Assembly (NCBI GenBank): GCA_028865845.1
Contig: JAGWJK010000042.1
Location: 1 to 12,001 of the forward strand
Reading direction: 5' to 3'
From: Rhizobiaceae bacterium
GTDB taxonomy: Bacteria > Pseudomonadota > Alphaproteobacteria > Rhizobiales > Rhizobiaceae
DNA: 12,001 nucleotides
Below are positions 7,251 to 12,001 of this stretch, in pieces (the stretch's first letter is position 1; every line of letters starts with the position of its first letter). Under the pieces are notes generated by a model. The model did not search any database. It worked only from the letters and a program-made list of their open reading frames with translations, and had not been told where the DNA came from. The position numbers and the translations under genes were made by a program.

Positions 7251-8498
7251 ATGAAAGCCGCAAGAAAAATATTGGCAGTCTCCGCGTTGCTGGCCTTGGG
7301 CCTGGTATCGACATCGCTGTCGGCAGCCGAACTGCGCGTTACGGTGTGGACCGGCAACAAGGCCCAGCTCGATATGCTGAACGGATTCGGCACTGCCTTT
7401 GCCAAGACCCATCCCGGCGTAACGGTCAAGTTCGAGACCATCCCGGCCGGCGATTATACCCAGAAGCTGACCTTCCAGATGGCCGGCGGCAATCCACCTG
7501 ACATCGCCTGGATGATGGAGGATGCAGCACCCGCCTTCGAAAAGGCCGGCGTGCTGACTGATATCGGCCCGGCGCTGAAGGCCACCGACGCCTATGATCT
7601 CCCGGATTTCACCAAGGCGGCAATGGGTCTTTGGACGGATGGCGACAAGGTCTACGGCATCCCGTTCTCGAGCTCGCCCTTCATGATCATCTACAACAAG
7701 ACGATGTTCGACAAGGCGAAGCTCGATGACCCCGGCACCCTTGCCGACAAGGGTCAGTGGAACATGGACAAGTTCCGCGAGGTCGCAAAGGCTCTGAAGG
7801 ATGCCAACGGCAAATGGGGCTTCGAATTCAAGGACGGCCAGGGCTACGACACGCGCATGATGCATGCTGTGATGCCGCCGATCCGTGTGTACGGCGGCTT
7901 TGCTTGGCAGGACGGGAAATGCGGCTTCAACAAACCGGAAGCCGTCGCCGCAATGACGGAACTCCATGACATGGTGTTCAAGGACAAATCGATCGTGCCA
8001 CCAGGCGAACAGGGCGATTTCTTCTCCGGCAATTCGGCGATGACGATCAACCAGATCTCACGCACCCCCAATTTGGCAACTGCCGGCTTCGAGTGGGGCA
8101 TCGCTCCGCTTCCGACAGGGCCGGCCGGTGCGTCGCCGGTCATCGGCCAGGGCGGTCTCGTCGTCTTCGACAAGGGCAAGCAGAAGGATCTGGCGACGCA
8201 ATTCCTCGCCTTCATGACTAACAAGGAAAACACCGCGACGATGGCGCAGTATTTTCCGCCGGCACGGCAATCGGTGCTGAGCGACAAGGCATTCACCCAG
8301 AGCAACACGCTGATCAAGCCGAAGCAGATGGCCTATGTCGCCGATGCGATTGCCAACGGCCATGTGCTGCCCAGCCATGAACATAGCCCGCAAATCCTGG
8401 CCGCCCTGGCACCTCGCATGGATGCCTTCTGGAAGGCCGATTCTGATGTGCAGAAGTCCATGGATGCGGTCTGCTCGGCCATCCAGCCCTTGTTGTAA
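7251..8498 (+). CDS. ABC transporter substrate-binding protein (family 1, CUT1 type)
   Basis: A 415-aa periplasmic receptor of a carbohydrate ABC importer. Residues 1-26 are a signal peptide (MKAARK, hydrophobic core, LSAA before ELRV), with signal peptidase I cleavage likely after SAA and no lipobox cysteine. The mature start LRVTVWTG, the FETIPAGDYTQKL segment, then GGNPPDIAWM and the MIIYNKTMFDKA strand are typical of family 1 binding proteins (UgpB/MalE-like), as is the length. Two cysteines, in GKCGFNK and in the C-terminal AVCSAIQ, could form a disulfide. The gene has a strong SD, GGGAGG (7241-7246), four bases before ATG, and lies 119 bp after the SDR gene, so it may be translated at a higher level than its neighbours. 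The ligand is probably an oligosaccharide or uronate/aldonate sugar; this cannot be read directly. Confidence 0.93.
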   Translation: MKAARKILAVSALLALGLVSTSLSAAELRVTVWTGNKAQLDMLNGFGTAFAKTHPGVTVKFETIPAGDYTQKLTFQMAGGNPPDIAWMMEDAAPAFEKAGVLTDIGPALKATDAYDLPDFTKAAMGLWTDGDKVYGIPFSSSPFMIIYNKTMFDKAKLDDPGTLADKGQWNMDKFREVAKALKDANGKWGFEFKDGQGYDTRMMHAVMPPIRVYGGFAWQDGKCGFNKPEAVAAMTELHDMVFKDKSIVPPGEQGDFFSGNSAMTINQISRTPNLATAGFEWGIAPLPTGPAGASPVIGQGGLVVFDKGKQKDLATQFLAFMTNKENTATMAQYFPPARQSVLSDKAFTQSNTLIKPKQMAYVADAIANGHVLPSHEHSPQILAALAPRMDAFWKADSDVQKSMDAVCSAIQPLL

Positions 8499-8510
8499 AC
8501 GGTGACACCG

Positions 8511-9440
8511 ATGGCGCAGATGGTCGGTGGCAAGGCTTCGGTGCGCGAAAATCGCGCGCCGAGATTCAGCCTCAAGCAACAGGAAACATTGGCGGCGTGG
8601 CTCTTCGTCAGCCCTGTGGTGACTGGATTCCTCGTTTTTTTCGTCGGCCCTCTCGTTGCGGTCGTCATCTACAGCCTGTCGGAATGGAACCTGCTGACGC
8701 AGCAGGCAAGCTTCATCGGGATGGAAAACTACGTCGATGCTCTGACGCAGAACCCGGACTTCTGGCTGGTCATCCGTAATTCGCTGATCTTCGCCGCAGG
8801 GCTGGTGCCAGCAAATATGATCCTGGCGCTGTGCCTTGCGCTGGCGCTGTCGCGGCCGTTCTTCGGCGTGGTCTTCTTCCGCACGATCTTCTTTGCGCCG
8901 GTCGTCACCTCGGCGGTGGCCTGGGCAATCGTGTGGAAGTTCCTGCTGCAGGGCGAGAACGGTTTCGTCAACCAGATGCTGGCGGTCGTCGGCATTCACG
9001 GGCCCAACTGGCTGCGCGACCCCAACTGGGCAATGGTGGCTGTCATCTTCACGCGCGTGATCAAGATGGTCGGGCTGAACATGATCCTCTATATCGCAGC
9101 ACTGCAGTCCGTCCCGCGCGATTATGAGGAGGCGGCGCGTCTCGAAGGCGCGTCACGCTGGCAGATTTTCTGGACGATCACCTGGCCGCTGCTTGCACCG
9201 ACCACGCTGGTGATCATGATCCTTACCATGATCGGCTCGTTCAAGGTCTTCGATCACATCTATCTGATGACGAATGGCGGTCCGGAAAACGGAACGCTGG
9301 TGCTCGCCTTCTACATCTACCAGCAGGGCTTCAAGTTCTTCAACACCGGCTACGCCTCCGCACTCGCCATCATCATGTTCGTCGTCATCCTGGCGCTGAC
9401 GATCCTGCAGCTCGCCTTGCGGCGCAAGGAGACGCCATGA
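8511..9440 (+). CDS. Sugar ABC transporter permease, MalF/UgpA type
   Basis: A 309-aa inner-membrane permease with about six hydrophobic helices: the first near 27-55, then ~90-115, 120-145, 172-198, 231-248 and 283-302. The cytoplasmic EAA loop, the contact for the ATPase, reads YEEAARLEGASRWQIFWTI (~205-223), followed by WPLLAP. TNGGP near 254-258 is typical of CUT1 permeases. It follows the binding-protein gene by 12 bp and overlaps the second permease in ATGA. I use ATG 8511, which has a weak GGTGA five bases upstream; GTG 8502 (312 aa) and ATG 8520 are also possible. Confidence 0.92.
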   Translation: MAQMVGGKASVRENRAPRFSLKQQETLAAWLFVSPVVTGFLVFFVGPLVAVVIYSLSEWNLLTQQASFIGMENYVDALTQNPDFWLVIRNSLIFAAGLVPANMILALCLALALSRPFFGVVFFRTIFFAPVVTSAVAWAIVWKFLLQGENGFVNQMLAVVGIHGPNWLRDPNWAMVAVIFTRVIKMVGLNMILYIAALQSVPRDYEEAARLEGASRWQIFWTITWPLLAPTTLVIMILTMIGSFKVFDHIYLMTNGGPENGTLVLAFYIYQQGFKFFNTGYASALAIIMFVVILALTILQLALRRKETP

Positions 9441-10285
9441 CCTCTTCATCCAACCGGCTGCTGATCGTCAAGCGCATCTGCTGGACGCTGGCGCTGCTTG
9501 CCCTTGCCATCCCCTTCGTCTTCCCATTCCTCTGGATGATTTCCTCGAGCTTCAAGAGTTCGAGCGAAATTTTCGGCGAACCGAGCCTCGTCCCGAACGT
9601 CTGGCGCTGGCAGAATTTCATCGATGTCTTCACCTTCCAGCCCTTTGCGCGGCAGTATTTCAATTCGCTCTATATCGCCGCACTGGTCACTGTTCTCACG
9701 CTGACGGTGTCCTCGCTCGCCGGCTACGCTCTTGCCAGAATGCGTTTTGCCGGCGCAGGCCTCCTGATGCTGTTCCTGATTTCGGCGCTGATGGTGCCTG
9801 AAGAGGTGACAATCATACCGAATTTCTTCCTGATGCGCTGGCTCGGCCTGATGGACACGCATGTGCCGCTGATCCTGCTGCCGGTCTTCGGGCCGCAAGG
9901 CATCATGGCGACATTCCTTATGCGGCAGTATTTCCTCGTTCTGCCGAAAGAGATCGAGGAAGCCGGCAAGATGGATGGCCTCTCGCGTCTCGGCATCTGG
10001 TGGCGTATCGCCGTGCCGATGTCGCGGCCGGCGCTGGCGGCCGTTGCCATCATCACCTTCCTGTTTTCGTGGAACCTCTTCCTCGAGCCGCTGGTCTTCG
10101 TAAGCTCGCTAGATCTGTTTACGCTGCCACTGGCACTCAACAATTTCAACGACCCCTACGGTCTACCGCTCTGGAACCTTCAATTGGCCGCGACGAGCCT
10201 CGCGGTGGTGCCGATCCTCGGCATCTACCTGATCGCGCAGCGCCAGATCATCGAAAGCTTCGCCATGTCGGGCGTGAAGGGCTAG
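9437..10285 (+). CDS. Sugar ABC transporter permease, MalG/UgpE type
   Basis: A 282-aa inner-membrane protein and the partner of the preceding permease. Hydrophobic helices lie at ~13-35, 77-100, 107-123, 143-165, 199-220 and 248-267. The EAA loop reads EIEEAGKMDGLSRLGIWW (~172-189) followed by IAVPMSRPAL. The C-terminus, QRQIIESFAMSGVKG, matches the usual MalG-type ending. Its ATG overlaps the previous stop by four bases, so the two permeases are probably made in equal amounts. Confidence 0.93.
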   Translation: MTSSSNRLLIVKRICWTLALLALAIPFVFPFLWMISSSFKSSSEIFGEPSLVPNVWRWQNFIDVFTFQPFARQYFNSLYIAALVTVLTLTVSSLAGYALARMRFAGAGLLMLFLISALMVPEEVTIIPNFFLMRWLGLMDTHVPLILLPVFGPQGIMATFLMRQYFLVLPKEIEEAGKMDGLSRLGIWWRIAVPMSRPALAAVAIITFLFSWNLFLEPLVFVSSLDLFTLPLALNNFNDPYGLPLWNLQLAATSLAVVPILGIYLIAQRQIIESFAMSGVKG

Positions 10286-10316
10286 CGGACGACTGCCGTC
10301 AATCAAGGAGAGTAGT

Positions 10317-11354
10317 ATGACGAGCCTGACCTTGCAGAAGCTGCAGAAGCGCTTTGGCGGCGTTCATGTCATCAAGGGCGTCGACCTGGAAATCCAGGAT
10401 GGAGAATTCACGGTGTTTGTCGGCCCGTCCGGGTGTGGCAAGTCGACCTTGCTCAGGATGATTTCCGGCCTCGAGGACATCACCGAGGGGTCGCTTTATA
10501 TCGGCCACCGCATGGTCAACGATGTGCAGGCCGCTAAGCGCGGCGTCGCGATGGTTTTTCAATCGTACGCGCTCTACCCCCATCTGAACGTCCGCGATAA
10601 CATGGGTTTTGGCCTGAAGGTGCGAAAAGTGCCGCGCGACGAAGCGCAGCGGCGCGTCAAGGAAGCGGCGGCCACACTCAAGATCGAAAGCCTTCTCGAC
10701 CGCTATCCGCGCGAGCTTTCTGGCGGCCAAAGGCAGCGCGTTGCCATCGGCCGCGCCATCGTCGGCCACCCGGATGTCTTCCTGTTCGATGAACCGCTGT
10801 CCAATCTCGACGCCGAGCTGCGCGTCCATATGCGCTCCGAGATCGCTGCACTCCACAAGCGTCTGGGTAACACGATGATCTACGTTACCCACGACCAGAT
10901 CGAGGCGATGACCTTGGCAGACAAGATCGTGGTGTTGCGTGACGGGCTGATCGAACAGGTGGGCAGCCCGCGCGAACTCTATTCGAGGCCCCGCAACATC
11001 TTCGTCGCGCAATTCATTGGCAGCCCGAAGATGAACATCATCCCGGCTGCCGCCATCGGAAACGGCCGGGGGCCTGAGCTTCGCGCAGGGGCGCACTCGA
11101 TGGGCATGCGCCCGGAACATCTGTCCATCGTCAATCCGCAGGATGGTATTTTGACCGGCACGATCGCCCTATCCGAATACACAGGCGCGGGATCGTTGCT
11201 CCACGTCACCGTGCCAAATGCCGGAATCTGCCTCGTCATTCACGACGGCCCGACGGCGCCAGCAGCTGGCGAAGAGGTGGGCTTGAAGATCGCCGAAGAA
11301 AATATTCATCTCTTCGATCAGGCGGGTCACTCCCTGATGTCGGCGGCGCATTGA
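10317..11354 (+). CDS. Sugar ABC transporter ATP-binding protein (UgpC/MsmK/MalK type)
   Basis: A 345-aa ATPase that energises the importer from the cytoplasmic side. Motifs in order are Walker A GPSGCGKST (36-44), Q-loop Q82 (FQSYALYPH), signature LSGGQ (134-138), Walker B VFLFDEP (154-160), D-loop SNLD (162-165) and H192 in VTHDQ. After ~235 comes a C-terminal OB/TOBE-type regulatory domain (GSPKMNIIPA, MGMRPEHL, EYTGAGSLLHV). In MalK-like proteins this region contacts regulators, but nothing here shows such regulation. It starts 31 bp after the permease gene, with AAGGAG six bases before ATG, and is the last gene of the transporter set. Confidence 0.95.
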   Translation: MTSLTLQKLQKRFGGVHVIKGVDLEIQDGEFTVFVGPSGCGKSTLLRMISGLEDITEGSLYIGHRMVNDVQAAKRGVAMVFQSYALYPHLNVRDNMGFGLKVRKVPRDEAQRRVKEAAATLKIESLLDRYPRELSGGQRQRVAIGRAIVGHPDVFLFDEPLSNLDAELRVHMRSEIAALHKRLGNTMIYVTHDQIEAMTLADKIVVLRDGLIEQVGSPRELYSRPRNIFVAQFIGSPKMNIIPAAAIGNGRGPELRAGAHSMGMRPEHLSIVNPQDGILTGTIALSEYTGAGSLLHVTVPNAGICLVIHDGPTAPAAGEEVGLKIAEENIHLFDQAGHSLMSAAH

Positions 11355-11483
11355 AGCCGACGTTGCGGTAAACACCAGCCAACTCCGGCCATCGGCACCG
11401 TCGACAAGTCTGCACGGGTCACCCGCGACCAGGATTCAGGAAAGCTTTTTGGGATCGGCACCCCTGCCACTCCTCCGGATCTC

Positions 11484-12001
11484 ATGATCCAAGACGAGCT
11501 GCTCGTTGTCGAGGAATTTGACTTCTTCAAGCTAGAGGTGAAGAACTATTACGGCCAGTCGATGGAGAACACGCCGCGCGAGCAGTTCGGCAGGAACGGC
11601 GAGGATTATTCCGCGGGCCTGCGCGTGTATGATCTTTCGGATCCGGGCAATCCGCGGTCGATTGGCTTCATGCCCGTTGAGGGCTTCGGGCTGCACCGCC
11701 TTTGGTGGGTCGGCGAGCGCTACGTCTATGCGACGGCGATGCTCGACGGCTATACCGACCACATTCTCCTCATCATCGATCTCAAGGATCCCACGAAACC
11801 CGTCGAGGCTGGCCGCTGGTGGCTGCCCGGCATGTGGCGTGACGGCTGCGAAACCAACAACTGGAACGGGCGCGTCGCGCTTCATCATGCGATCGTTGAG
11901 AATAACGTCGCCTATGCCAGCTGGCGCAATGGCGGCGTAACCCTGCTCGACGTCGCCGATCCGTCGGCGCCGCGCCTGATCTCGCATCGCAACTGGAGCC
12001 C
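11484..12001 (+). pseudogene. LVIVD-repeat protein, apparently lacking its N-terminal part; runs off the window
   Basis: The frame is open from ATG 11484 to the right edge (172 codons). It reads like the middle of rhizobial LVIVD-repeat proteins, a probable beta-propeller family: DELLVVEEFDFFK, then SAGLRVYDLSDPGNPRSIGFMPVEG, the WWVGERYVYATAMLDGYTDHI segment, IIDLKDPTKPVEAGRWWLPGM, ALHHAIVENNVAYASW and VTLLDVADPSAPRLISHRNW. As I recall the family, about 90-100 residues with another repeat normally precede LLVVEE. Here only a few residues do, and no SD lies before the ATG. The frame extends back without a stop to the ATPase TGA at 11352-11354, but holds no other ATG or obvious GTG start. It is either a 5'-truncated remnant or a gene with an unusual start. 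Function unknown, and no SDR- or transporter-like motif is seen. Confidence 0.6.

Noticed and set aside
7047..8999. Minus-strand frames 7047-7967 and 8058-8999
   Set aside because: They run against the SDR, binding-protein and permease genes, whose motifs are clear; translations are His/Arg/Gln-rich without a family.
10299..11120. 273-codon minus-strand frame
   Set aside because: Antisense to the ABC ATPase, whose Walker A, signature and Walker B motifs are intact.
11355..11483. Rho-independent terminator after the ATPase gene
   Set aside because: Only short 4-bp stems (for example CGGG/CCCG) without a following T-run; the T-run near 11446-11450 has no hairpin directly before it.
11532..11987. 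151-codon minus-strand frame
   Set aside because: Antisense to the LVIVD-repeat frame, which has clear family-like sequence.

Overview
The window looks like the chromosome or a large plasmid of a Rhizobiales alphaproteobacterium (Rhizobium/Agrobacterium type). It is GC-rich, with strong G/C third-position bias, long open antisense frames, and a catabolic operon built around a CUT1 sugar ABC transporter, a layout common in that group. The species is an inference.

Left end (1-2314, minus strand): the first ~771 codons of a large exported protein of the filamentous-haemagglutinin / two-partner-secretion type. It has a signal peptide, a TPS domain with an NPNGI motif, a beta-helical stretch and then tandem GLUG repeats, and it runs off the left edge. 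About 600 bp without a recognisable gene follow (2315-2930). This gap has an AT-rich patch near the adhesin start and one weak 57-codon hydrophobic frame.

Middle and right (2931-11354): a divergently transcribed carbohydrate or sugar-acid catabolic locus. Leftward run an enolase-superfamily (mandelate racemase-like) enzyme, a 301-aa uncharacterised protein and a 111-aa uncharacterised protein overlapping it by one base. Rightward run a GntR/FadR-type repressor, a short-chain dehydrogenase, a possible 34-aa coupled ORF, a solute-binding protein, two permeases and an ABC ATPase. The shared control region holds a perfect 8-bp inverted repeat with a 5-bp centre (5505-5525). It overlaps plausible sigma70 promoters in both directions, as expected for a self-regulating repressor released by a pathway intermediate. 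The likely logic is: substrate binds the periplasmic protein, is imported by the two permeases and the ATPase, is oxidised by the SDR, and the acid or lactone is rearranged or dehydrated by the enolase-superfamily enzyme. The substrate cannot be read from the sequence, and the two uncharacterised proteins are the least explained part.

Right end (11355-12001): an open frame matching the middle of an LVIVD-repeat protein begins without a ribosome-binding site and appears to lack its N-terminal part. It lies in the same frame as the ATPase gene after that gene's stop, and continues past the window.
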